A program made the position numbers and the translations under genes. Below are positions 47,340 to 59,800 of a stretch of DNA of 64,000 bases, piece after piece (the first letter of the stretch is position 1; each line of letters starts with the position of its first letter). Source of the stretch: Diadema setosum (taxonomy: Eukaryota; Echinodermata; Echinoidea; Diadematoida; Diadematidae); NCBI GenBank assembly GCA_033980235.1, contig CM067069.1, positions 2,596,255-2,660,254 on the forward strand, in the 5' to 3' direction. The notes under the pieces are model-generated. The model was not told where the DNA came from, made no database searches, and saw only the letters and a program-made list of their open reading frames with translations.

Positions 47340-48150
47340 AGAATGTTAGATTGATCATAAAGAGTGGTTGCACATCACATGATGCTTGATGCACCAAGTC
47401 ATTAAAGGTCTTGAGGAGGAGGAGGAGGAGGAGGAAAAGGAGGAAGGGAGAGACAAGTAAGACAATGGTAATGATGGGAAAGATGAATAGCAGGAGGAAG
47501 AACTTTAGATTGATCATAAAGAGTGGTTACGCATCACATGATGCTCGATGCACCAAGTCAAAAAAAGGTCTAGAGGAGGAGTAGCTGGAGTAAGGGGAGG
47601 AGGAGGAGGAGGAGGAAGGAAAAATGAGTAAGATGATGATGATGATGATGATAATCATGATAATGATGATGATAATGATGATGGGTAAGAAGAGTAGGAG
47701 GAAGAAGAATGTTAGATTGATCATGAGGAGTGGTTGTGTATCACAAGATACTTGATGCACCAAGTTATTAAAGATCTAGAGGAGTAGCTGGAGTAAGAGG
47801 AGGAGGAGGACGAGGAGGAGGAAGAGAGAAAAAACAGGAAGAAGAGGAAGATGAGGATGAGGAGAAAAAGGATAAGGAGGAAAAGTTGAAGAAAACAGAC
47901 AAGAAGAGGTTGTATGTTAATCGATAGTAGGTGTACCACCAAGTGATCAAAAGTCTAGAGGAGGAGGAGGAATAGGAGTTACAGGAAGATGGCTGTGAAA
48001 GGTTGTGTATCACATGATGCTTGGCGCAACAAGTCTTTCAAGGTCTGGAAGATGAGGAGGAGAAGGAAGAGGTGGAGGATGAACTGTGACAGGATGACAG
48101 AGAGAGGTTGGTATTACACAACTCCTAACACAACCAGTTATTGAAGATCT
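47340..48150. repeat. GAGGAG minisatellite with six decayed composite units
   Basis: A block like ATTGATCATAAAGAGTGGTT, then CATCACATGATGCTTGATGC, then ACCAAGTCATTAAAGGTCTT recurs near 47350, 47510, 47715, 47905, 47995 and 48105. Each is followed by a variable (GAG)n/(GAT)n run. Confidence 0.75.
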
Positions 48151-48339
48151 GGTACACCTGGATGTGATGGTCACTGCCCCTCCTATCTCTCAGCTCTAAT
48201 TCCTGTGAACTTAATCCACCTGCATCACTCCATTGCTGTTCTTGCTTTAAGAATCCGGACTCCCAAAGTTTACTGGTTGTATACCACGTTATCTGTCTCT
48301 GCCTTCACTCAGATGTATCTCGCTGAACCAGCTCCTGCT

Positions 48340-48431
48340 TTACTCTTTGAGGACGGACTGATTTTGCTACAACAAACATTTTTCATAGACACTTGCCCAA
48401 GTATACTCGGGACTTGTCCTCAACGGGCTAA
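48340..48431. mobile_element. TTAA-type MITE, copy 6
   Basis: Reads TTGAGGACGGACTGATTTTG near the left end and ends TTGTCCTCAACGGGCTAA, with CCCAAGTATACTCGGGAC inside. Same orientation as copies 2, 3, 5 and 7. Confidence 0.65.
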
Positions 48432-51400
48432 AGTAAAACACCACATCATGACACTGTTAAATTACTTGGAAAGAGTTAACCCCTGAAAACACACAGGAGT
48501 AACAAGGTAGAAATTTTACTAAAAATTGGAAACAAAATCAGAAAGTAATAAAATATAAAGTTTGAATTCTTTAAGGGGATGAAGCACAGACGTCATGGCC
48601 TAATAACTTTCCCTTTCCATACTTATAATGAAACTGTACAGAGCAGGATTCTGGTCAAGACATGTAGCCTTTGCCACCATATCCCCATACAAAGTCACTA
48701 TATGCCAACTTCTTTTGAGTTTTGCAATGAACTCAAGCAAAGGCTTTACTTAATTTGGCTGATTTGTTTGTTTATTTGTTTTAAGTTCAGAAGAATAAAT
48801 TCAATTCAGATTTGTGCATAAGAAGAATTACTGTCATACTATAACGAAATAAGCTCCCCCCCCAAAAAAAAAAAAAAATAGACTGATGGTTCCACGTACA
48901 TACGGGAATTGGCCAGATTCTTTCCTCCAACAACAGTTTACCTACACATTGTCATCAGTCAGCAAAAGTTCATAAATGAAGACAAAATATGGAAATGTCA
49001 ATCTCTGTGGAGGGCACCACGTTCCGTGGTGTAAGCTTGGGATTTAGAGAGGGACAAACAATATGACTAGCCTATCAGATGAAGCAGAGATCTCTTAATC
49101 TCTCAGGAATGGGGGGTGGGGAGAGGGGACAGCATGAACTTCTGGGCTATGAGATTAACAGCCAAAACAGATCAACATATCAAAGGGGGAGGAGGGGAAA
49201 TAACAGTTGACAGGGGCGGTAATATTTTGACAGCTCTCATCTCGCGGCGGAAGAGTCTTATTACACCAAGTCAACATATCTAACGAGCATACGGCAAACT
49301 TGATGGATGCAATTTTCTCCCCTCCACATTATTGTCATCCTTTCACTTTCAATCAAAAGTTTGAGTGGTCTGAGTGCGGTTTGAGGAATTGAAAAACTCA
49401 AGCAATAGATCTAATGAAGGGATGTCAACATCGGGCATGACAACAAGGAAGATTTTGACTTAGATGAAAAACAAACAAACTGCCTGTTAAAACGGAAATG
49501 ATGTAAATCAAATAACATAGGATTACAATACCAACAAATGAAAAGGATAATGCCTTACCAACCTACGTAACTGCTTATAAACAGAGAAGAAACGGATATC
49601 AAGTCTACAAGGAATCACTATTATACTGAGGGCAACAAGCAAGGATACTGACACCTGAGGTTGGTCACCAGTACAGCTGTTATCCATAAGAATTGTTTTA
49701 TACAATAGAGATAAAGATATTACAAAGCTGCATTTATCATCACATGATCCCTGACTTTATAGACTGAGCAGATGCCTCCATATGATGATGATGATGAACT
49801 CAAGGCCATAGAATGCAACCTCTTTTGAACTCAGGTCTCCATTTCTTGCAAGCCTCCCACCCCCTTCCCCCTTGTCTGTCCGGCGTCAAGGAGGCGTATG
49901 AAAAATCCTGCGATGTTTGCTGCCACCAGACAAGTCTGGCTGTTGCGTGTTCAGATGAGAACCAAGGGGGATTAAAGACTATTTGATGTGAGCATAGCTT
50001 CAGAAATATCATGGGCATCCCCTCGCTAATGCAATGTAGAGTCTGGAATCTGGAACGGGAGTGGGTGTGTACTAACTAAATGCGACAGTATCAGTATTGG
50101 ACAGGAAAAAAGGATGTATGAATCTTCATTTCATGATAATATTAGATTTAGAAGTACAAGGTATAAAAAAGGGTCTGTCAACCAAGTTTCAATCATGAGA
50201 GTTCCACAACATATAATTTCATTCTAACTTGCAAATAATATTCCACTATCAATGTCCCATTCTCATGTAATTTGGTAAAAACTGTGATATATTGCCAAGG
50301 AGAGATCCATATACCTCTTCATATTGTCAAGAGAATCAACCTTGATGTCTGCTAAATTAAACAAGCGTATCGGAGATCGACAAACAACAGCACTGTCAAA
50401 AGAACTCAAAAAGGGACGCTGGAATGGCAACACTACTTCTCACACCCTTACTTCAGGCAATGCTGAAACAATGCGTGTGGTTTAGCCTTCGGAGTGTTTT
50501 CAGTCTGGTAAAATAACTCGTTTGTGAACGTGTTTACACAGATGATTCCTAACATGCGAGCAATCTTTGGTTTTCTAAAAAGAAAATCTGAATTTCTCAA
50601 ATCAATTTTGAGCCAATCATGGAAGTGTTTTCCATCAAATTTTTTCTTTGATCCAGAGTACCTGCAGTCTCAAGAGTTTGACTTTTACAACATATATGAA
50701 GAAGACCGCACTTAGCTTGATCTTCATTTGTTTTTACCATCAAACTACACACTCAAAACATGTGTTAAAACATCCAACATCAAACCAAAAATCTGACATT
50801 CATAAACTCTGATTTGAATAGTGCACTTCTCAGAACACAATCTAACATCATGATGAATTAAAAGAATTTAGCAAAATCTAAAATAATTTGAAAAAAATTA
50901 ATTATTACATATTACATGAATATGGAACATGTGAGAGTGGTACCATCAAAAATTACAAAACGGCTAAATAGCCATTGAATGTATGGCACGTATATGCTCC
51001 CTTATGTGTGCGTGCTGTGAGATGTTCATTTGACTATCAGGTGGGTATAGTTTGCAGCAACACTGTTCTACTGATTCCTTTTACAGTTTGGGGTTGACAA
51101 AGAAGATTCATTTCCGTGTAAGAACACACCTTTGCACAGTTTAGACACTTTTCTCAGGAATGTGATTATGAAAGACGAAAACTGCACGATTTGAATGCAG
51201 AAAATGATTCTTGCCCGGCTGAATGCTAGCTGATAAATCAAAAGGTTGTCAGTATTCCCTGGAATGGTGAAAGAGCAGCGACGGCAGAGTTTAAACTTGC
51301 ACCAATTTTGACGCAAATAGCATGCACGATTCACTGTGGAGGCAAACAGCTCATCAAGACAATAGAATAAAGTCATGGTCAGAGCATCCAAGTGGTTAAT

Positions 51401-52236
51401 AACCCGAGAAAATTGGCATTTACTCGCATATATCTCACAATTATGCATGGAAATCAGACAGATTTCTTTTCATGGCGTCATCATCTTCCACAGGCACGTA
51501 GCCAACCAGTAATGTGATAAATGTTTACCTGAATATTCAATTCAACCTGCAACATTTGATCAGCCGTTGCCCGCGGCAACTGCTGCTGCTTGATCATGTT
51601 GGCTGCGTCGTCCGTGCACAAATGTTTGGAAGCTGCACTACACACTGTTTTCACTCGTTCTTCTCCCCTCCCCCCCCCCCCCCTTCTCTCTCTTTCTCCC
51701 TGGAATTACAACATTTTCATGAACATCTAAAGATGTATGCTAAGAATATTCTGAAGATAATATTGTCACAAGGGGGTATGTGGTTGTTATGGGTGTTGCA
51801 TGTTGCATTGCAAACAACAAGACTGGTACATTTGTGAGTTGCAGGGATTCCTTTCCCTCTATCCTCTGCCAACATATCATTTACAACACAGTCGTTCCAT
51901 TATTTCACACTTGCATTTCAAGTGCCATCAGACCAGCCTTAGTAACAAAGATTCATTTTACGATACAAAAACTTGAGTCCTATGAACACTCAACACAGGT
52001 TACTCAGCAGAATCCAATTGATCACTTTATGCCTTTAACTGCTCAAAAGGTGCCCCGTCTCTTAGGGGGAAAATGTTACATAGGTTGACTTCCATAAATT
52101 CAGAGTCCAGATAAGATCAATTCTGGAAGAATGTATGCAAAGTCAACAGTTTGACTGCTAAAATATGATAGAGAAAGGGAAGTGTAGCCTGACTTGTTAT
52201 TCACTTCCACTTTGGGTACCAATATCTATTTTGCTT
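48432..52236. other. Intronic DNA, no gene found
   Basis: Contains GC-richer patches at 48990-49330 and 49800-50050 and a minus-strand open frame of 126 codons at 51448-51068 that I do not recognise. Poly-C at 51668-51683. No exon could be supported. Confidence 0.45.
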
Positions 52237-52326
52237 CCTAACCCATTGAGGTCATGGTGATTTTGCTATTACACATATTTCCCATACACCTTCCCAAGTA
52301 CATTCAGGACCAGTCTTCAATGGATA
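52237..52326. mobile_element. TTAA-type MITE, copy 7 (decayed)
   Basis: CTAACCCATTGAGGTCATGG at the left, CCAGTCTTCAATGGATAA at the right. The palindrome core has mutated to AAGTACATTC. Confidence 0.55.
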
Positions 52327-53021
52327 ATCAATCTGTGATGTGAGGCAACTCATTGTAGATTCTGCACACTCCCTAACACTAAGAAACAGGTTTAGAAACA
52401 GATTTTCAGAAACATGAATCATAAATGGGCTTGTCTGCAAGTGTGAAACTCCCCTCCCTGCTTTTTTTTCTCATTTTTCATTCATCCTTGCCCTCTGTTC
52501 GTGTGTTCACCCTGAGGGTCTTTTTGGCAAGACCCGCATGTTTACCTGAAGATGCAGTCCGTTCCATCAGCTTTACCCGCTCTGCTTTCCAATCAATTTT
52601 TCATTCCTGTCTACGGGTGGAAACTCGGGTAAAATCCTAAAGGCATTACCTACTCTCCCTTCAAATCCCAACCCCAACAACCCCCACTCCTATCCCCAAA
52701 GGAAGACTCAAACAAAGCAAGGATAATCACCAGCAAAGTCCATCTAGCCCAAATGCACAAACTTATTGCATTACACAAGAGCTTGATCTGCAAACTGAAT
52801 CACCTAGAAAGAAAAAAAAATTGCACCAGTGAGATACAGTTGATTCCATTTCAAGTCCTACTTCTTTATGGTAGGTTGAACAATAAAAAAAAAAGCAATC
52901 AGATACCTACATCTCATCTCCTTTCTGTCATCTTCCTTAAACTCCCCCTTGACCACTCTCTCTCTTCATCTATATACTCCTACACATTACATTATCTTTG
53001 CCATCCACTTTCACATACTCT

Positions 53022-53113
53022 TCTAACCTATTGAAGACAAGTCCCAAGTATACTCAGGCAAGTGTCCGTGGGAAATGCCTGTACTTAGCAAAATCAGCCC
53101 ATTCTCAATGGAT
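53022..53113. mobile_element. TTAA-type MITE, copy 8
   Basis: TCTAACCTATTGAAGACAAG at the left, CAGCCCATTCTCAATGGA at the right, core CCCAAGTATACTCAGGC. Same orientation as copies 1 and 4. Confidence 0.55.
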
Positions 53114-53680
53114 TCATTTGTTTTTCTTACCTCCTCTGTGATTCACTTTCTCTTTCACCATATCCATCTTTCTTTCTCTCTTTCTCTTCATGCCTCCATT
53201 CTTCAAGTAAACATATCTCATTTATTTCACTGTTTTCTCCCTTTTTGCCTTCCACACCCCAACATACAAACTAGCAGGAACAAACAATGACAAACAGAGA
53301 TTTTTGGTTACATGATCTCACGTCATGACAAGTGCTGACATTCTTGAGACATGACCGGTCTTCATCCACTATGTAACTCTAGACCTCAGGTGTATCGAGA
53401 TCTGGGAGGGATGGGCGGGCAAGTGGAAAACACGATGCCTCCGATCTAGCACCCTTCGGCATTACAAATGTATGCGTGGGAAATGCTGGCACGTGGATAA
53501 TGGCAGATTGTTTCTGACAGTCCAGTGCTTACCAGTGAGAATGATCACCTGTGTGGGTGAGAATCCATTCATTACTCGACAGCAATACAGAAAGATACAT
53601 GTACAACAATAAAAATCGAGGAGAGCCTTGCTTTGTTTGATTTGCTTTTTCATCTCAATGAAAAGTGAGGCGTATGCACG

Positions 53681-54035
53681 GCATGTTACCATCTACTTAA
53701 GATGTCAAAAGTTATGAACAAAGACAACTGGAATTCTATTCACAAAATATGTTGATAATCTAGAGTAGGGGGGAAAACTATATAGTAATAAAAACTCAGT
53801 TACAAAATACATCTCATCTCAAAGTATTTTTTGAATTCTTTCTGTTGGGCATTTGCATGGCATGGTACTATCTACTCAAGATGGTGAAATGCTTGGAACA
53901 AAGACAACTGGAATTCTATTCACATAATATATACCCATAAACTAGAGTAGGGGAAAAGAGCACAGGAATGAAAACTTGGCAACCAAATACACCTTATCTC
54001 ATAGTATTTACAGAATTACTTCCATCCTCAGCAGC
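53681..54035. repeat. Two-copy tandem duplication, 179-bp period
   Basis: Copies start at 53681 and 53860. Shared blocks include ACAAAGACAACTGGAATTCT, CTAGAGTAGGGG and CATCTCATCTCAAAGTATTT (second copy CACCTTATCTCATAGTATTT). Confidence 0.75.
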
Positions 54036-55945
54036 AGGCTAAGTTTTGTGAAACTTACAGATAGGAAAGGAAATTGCTCAGTAATTCCTTCCTCATAATC
54101 CAAGAGAATTGCACAGGATAACAAAGAGAACATGAACATTCAGGGTCAGGAATGAAAAAAAGGTGGAAACTAAGTACATGGATGGGGAAAACCCAATTAG
54201 AGCAGCAGTACTTACAAAAGACAGCACACTACCTACCAGAGAACAGAAAAAAAAATTATCCATCTTCACCAGAATGTTTACGATCAATTATGGTTAATGG
54301 ATGACTGGAAAGGAGCAGGGTCACAATGCTGAGCTACTATATCTGTGTCAAGTGGGGCTGTTAAGTGATATGTTCATATTTGTAAGCCCTGTTGCTTCTG
54401 CATCAACATCATCTTGCAGAAAAATTGAGGGGGAGTCCCAGCAAGCTTGCAATGCATGCAAGAGTATGCATTATCTGCTCAAAGGAGCTTATAACAGGTG
54501 ATATAAAATACTAACTAATCTGGAAGAACTTCCAAGAGATCAAAGACTAATCATCACAAACTGAAGAATCAGCCCCCCCCCCCCCCATCAATTTCCTCTA
54601 AATTTTCCAATAAGCTGGTCTGCATAGTAGAAAAGAAAGGTTATTGTTGCCAGATTGTTACTGGTTTTGTTTATTTTTCTTATCCATGGTAAATGATGAC
54701 TTTCTCTATCTTCAGCGGCAAAAAAAAGCTGAAAAATCAGGAATAAACTTACTAGTTTTGTGGTCCTCCATGGCATCGTGAAAAATTACAACTGCCAATG
54801 ATAATGAAAGGGTTACTGAATCAAGCCAAGTTTCCTGAAAAGTCACACTCAGCAAATAGGCTATCGGGGATAGATTTTCTCCATTCTGATAGTATACTGA
54901 AAACAAGATGGCAATATCATTGCAAAATGTCAATCAGTCACACATTTTCATCTCAATGGCCGTGTCATGCAAGATTACTTTTCATCATCGATGAGCCATT
55001 GAAGCGGCCCTGCCTCGATATCTCAAGTGGTTTGATCCTACTGTTTCAGCTGCCATGCGCACTCTAGGCGTGAAAAAAATGTCAGTAACATGCGTCCATT
55101 GCGCAACCCAACACTCCACAAAACACTCTTACGTCCCTGAGCAAGCTATTTGAGGGTCTGTACAGTTTGGGGTAATGTTCTCAAGAGCTGTTCTTTCATG
55201 CGAGCCACAGACCCATTCCCATCCTCACTTTTCTTTTCTGTTGGGGGGCGGGACATTTTTAAAATCAGTTTGATGTTGTCATATTTTGTAGCAGAACTGA
55301 TTATAGTTGTGTAGATTTGGCTAACTTTTTATCCATTGCCTACAAAAACCACATTACAGCAGCTCAAAGTGAACATGAAATAATCACAAATAAACAAATA
55401 AATAAACACAATGTTTAATATACGTTGTGTTCTTTGTCACATCTGTACTTACTAATGTAGGATTCAGAGTTTAAGGCAAAATATATTTGTCCTTCTATGT
55501 TAATATTTTAAGGGGGATTAAAAAAAGTGTCATGGTCAGGCCAAATCTTTCCAACAGACTGACCACCAACTTGCAGAAAGTGCAAATTGGTAATCAAAGA
55601 GCATGCATAAAGTATTATCTGTCAAGAACGGAATACAACAACATAAAAATAAAGGGATAAAAAAACCCTGAGTGCTGGGTACTTCTTAAGGAAACATAAG
55701 AGCATAAAGGGAAAAAAAAATCAAAAGAGATCAATAGAAGAAGTAACCCGAGATGTTTTTGAATCGCTGCTGATACCATTAAGTTTGCATCAAGAATATC
55801 CCTGGTCAATATGTTAACATCAGGAACTTAGCACCTGTTCATCTGAGGACATTTTGATACTCAGTAGTTAACCACAAGGAAAACTGAAAAAAAAAAATCT
55901 GAAAGTCCACTGTCTCTCACCACTGTATGTCTGGATACACCCTAG
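54036..55945. other. Intronic DNA, no gene found
   Basis: AT-rich. Two minus-strand stretches with acceptable donors (54207 and 54748) precede short open frames without similarity. Poly-C at 54573-54587. No supported exon. Confidence 0.4.
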
Positions 55946-56321
55946 TTAAAGGGATTGTAGAGTTTTGGTTGAGACCTAACTTCAGGTTTCTGACATTTTT
56001 GATGAAACAATGAGAAACCTTATATGAAATGTGAGAGAGCATGTAATTTTAAGAGGAATTTAATGTTTATTTGAAGAAAATTGGTTTTGAAATGGCAGAG
56101 ATACCCAAAAATAAAATGTGGGACCCACCTTTTATTATGACTGCTTTATTTTACCTCGTTTTTGAATGTCTCAGCCATTCTAAAACCAATTTTCAGCAAA
56201 TAAACTATGAATTCCTTTTAGAATTGTATCCTCTGCACTATTTCCCTTGTGGTTTCTCAGCATCTCGCAAAAAGTTGAAAGCTCAATCCACATATCCACC
56301 AATACTATACCATTCCTGTAA
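55946..56321. mobile_element. TTAAAGGG fold-back element, copy 3 (best preserved)
   Basis: Starts TTAAAGGGATTGTAGAGTTT and ends ATACCATTCCTGTAA. The arms meet through GGTTTTGAAATGGCAGAGAT and GTCTCAGCCATTCTAAAACC. No coding capacity. Confidence 0.7.
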
Positions 56322-56484
56322 GTCATTCGTTACTTGCTTTGAATACTCTGTCTTTTATACATCCCCTGCCTCCTCTTCCCTCAGAGACTGATATGATTTG
56401 TGTCACTAGGATTCACCTCTTTGGAGTAGCACTTTTAAATTGCAATTTAAATTGCAATTGCATTCCCTTCCTCCTTCAGGTTTC

Positions 56485-56815
56485 CATTTTTTGTGTGGAA
56501 TGATGAGAAAGCTCTTATGAGATATGAAAGAGCATACAATTCTTAGAGAAATTCAAAGTTTGTTTTAAAATTGGTTTTAAACTGGCCAGGATATCCAAAA
56601 CACAAAGAGGTCTTGATAAAAGATGAGACACACTTTTTATTAGGACCACTTTGCTTTCACCTAATTTTTGGATATCTTAGCCATTTAAAAACTGATCTTT
56701 AATTTTGAATTCCTTTTAGAATTGCATGTTCATTCATATATTATAAGATTTTTCTAGTTACCTCACAAAAAAAATATGAATTCCCCATCTTGACCAAAAT
56801 TACACCATTCCTTTC
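56485..56815. mobile_element. TTAAAGGG fold-back element, copy 4 (left end lost)
   Basis: Lies about 160 bp from copy 3 in the same orientation. Shares GAGATATGAAAGAGCATACA, ATTAGGACCACTTTGCTTTC and ACACCATTCCTTTCA. Confidence 0.6.
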
Positions 56816-59800
56816 AGAGCTCAAAATTAGTTTTTTCCTCTTGTAACTTGACAACAAACAAACTATAATCTCTGTAATCCAATGAGCAAATTATCTTTCT
56901 ATTGGTTTGTTTGTTTGTTGGTTGTTGTTGTTTTTTTTGTATATGACGTGGATTCATGACTGCCAGTATCATAGCAGGTAAATTTCTGCCCTGTGACTTA
57001 TATCAGTGACACGACAGAAAATGATCTCTTGCACACAACTGGCAATTTCTTGGCTTAATTTCATGAGGCGAAGACATGAAATGGTGAATACTTATTCACA
57101 TTCACAAGGAATGAAATGCTGATAAATGAAGATGCAATGGTGAAATCTCATACATCATATCAAACACAAGTAGAGCTTGATTCTTTGGCAATCTTTGATG
57201 GCAACAATGGGTATCACTGTGTATGCTGTCTCAACTGATTAAAATCTTTAATAAATGTAACACGGATGGATGATGATGATTCAAACTTCACCAAAACAAA
57301 GCATCTGACAATTTTGTACTGATAAAACTGCCTTTTTTCTAAATAGCAAACGTCAACCCTAGCCATATCATTGCATCACAGAGACTAGCAAACTTTAGCA
57401 AAGTTTTCAAACTAAATCAACACAAAGCTCTCTTTAAACATTTTGCTTCCAACATCTCTTCCAAAATTGTTGTCTGGTATGTGTTTATACAAATTGTGTG
57501 GACTGTCTTCCAATATCCTCACAGTCAAAAAGAGATTTATATTTAGAACACGAAGACAATCAAACTTCTGTTTTCAAGAGTTAGAACTCCTTGATGGAAA
57601 CTAACGCCAATTCATACGGCTACCTCATGAGAAATTAGTATGAAGTAAACTTGCTTCAATCGCAAAAATCCGCAGGGAAATTGTGTTGTAACTTCGTTTT
57701 CTCTCATAATTGGTCTCGTGTTCCTAGCATGATAAAGGGATACTAATAGATCCATATGCGACAACAGCACACTGATATTGCAAGCACATTTCCTATGTAA
57801 CCACGTGTGTGACGACATCAAATGCTACTCAATTTGAGCCTCAACATTGGCAGCTCTTTAACACGGTGTAGTGTTTCCGTCTCTGGGGAAATGTGTGATA
57901 TGATTGATTGTTCAAGCACTGAATAATTTACGTTCACACACAATTGGTATAGCTCGAAAACACCTGCACTAGCTCCCAGGTCATGTAAGCAAAATATTGA
58001 AGTTAATGTTGCAATATGAACTTCAAGAGTTATAAAAAGAAATGTTGAGAGAAAGGGAAAAAATGAAAACACCCCAGTGATTCGTTCCCATGGGAAAAGT
58101 GTGATGACTACCAGTACACACTTCCCTTATTTCATGAGATGTGGCAGCAAAGTGCAATTTCAAACAAAATTCACTCAAGAAAAAAAAACCAATTTACTTA
58201 TTACTGTGGACAAAAAAATAATAAAAAGAAAATATAACATATTTTCATTTTACCAGCATGATAAAGGAGCATGTGACATACCTTTTGCAGACAGCAGGGG
58301 GAATAATATTATCCCTAAAATACATCAGTGACCAAGTGTCAGACTTTCTGTCAGACTAAATCAAACTGGTGTGTTTCAGTGCTTTATTTCTGCATTTGTT
58401 CTTAAAAACACAACTGTGATGATATGACAAACAGAAAAGATATACCAGGAGACTGCCATGATAAGCAAAGGTAGACTTAGATGGCAGCCTTTAAGCAAAT
58501 AAAAAAATACTGAAAACTTTAATTCAAGCTAGAAAATCAAAAAGGGAAGAGAATATGGGATAGTCTACATAAAAGAGCATATCGCTTGATAATGATATGA
58601 AGAGTGTATGTGTATAAGTATGTTTGGGGGGGGGGGAGTATGTTTGTATCTGTGTGTTCCTTAATATGTGCAAAGGAAAACAAAATGTATGTTCAAAATA
58701 TGTCTGGTAATATTTCTCAGTAAGAAAATGGCGTAATTATGGCAGTTGAGCGATTGCCTCGCCCGGTGACGGTTGCACAGAGGTGCTCACACACTTTTGC
58801 GCTTTTCCCTCAAGAAGCGTATGGCACAATGAGCTCTCCCAGAGGATTTCCCAGGCATGGAAAAATGTGGATCAACTGTGCCTTTTGTCAAATTATTGAT
58901 GGCGACCCAGTTAGGAACAACCTAAATGGGTCAAAGGTGGAAGATTTCTCTTCTACGTGATATCACGCCTATGTTCTCCAAACATGAATTAGGAAGGCGG
59001 TGATTTACGACTGGAAGCAGGGAGGGGAACGGCGTACACCGCTTAATCTTGGGTGGATATTCACCTCCGATCTCACTCTTTGTGTGGATTGTCCCTCAGG
59101 GGATATCCTGATCTGGACATTTTGGTCCCTAAAAGCTTTCCTTGAGGATATGAAATATTGACAGATTCTTGCATTCCAGTCTTACTCACAGCTCTGCAAC
59201 AATTATAGCATATCAATTAAGTGTTGCAATATTGAGAGTGATTAATCACCAAAGAAGAATGCACAAAAAAGGAGTGACTTGCTGAGCTATTCCAATTGGA
59301 GTGAAATTTGAGAGCCTTTATTTTTTTCATACAAATTTATACCAAGTTAACAGGTACCATCTTTGAAATAAGTTGTACCAAAATTATTCCATGAGTCTAA
59401 ATGAGAACCTGTTTTACTTGCCAGGAAATAAACAGAAGGTGAACACTACACTCTCATATGGAATCAAATGTTATTACACATAATATCAAATGAGTTTTTA
59501 AATACACTGTACCACACACTACAGTCGAAGACATCATTTTAAACTGTATGTTATATAATCATACAAGTAGGATTTCTGGCATGGTTGAATTTTCTGCCAC
59601 AAAATACAGAAATGGATTTTTTTTTAAATGTGTGCAATCCTTTTTCAACAGAAAAGTTAGCAATTTTCAGGCTTGGAATCAATGAACATTGAATTAAATC
59701 GTTGTGCATTTTCTTAATAATTTTGCAAAGAACAGTTGACTTCCATAAATTTCCAAAAATAAACATATGGCAAAATATATGGCAGATATAGTATTTTTCA

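Noticed and set aside
51068..51448. Minus-strand open frame of 126 codons
   Set aside because: Ordinary composition but no recognisable domain, no splice context, and frames of this length occur by chance in 64 kb.
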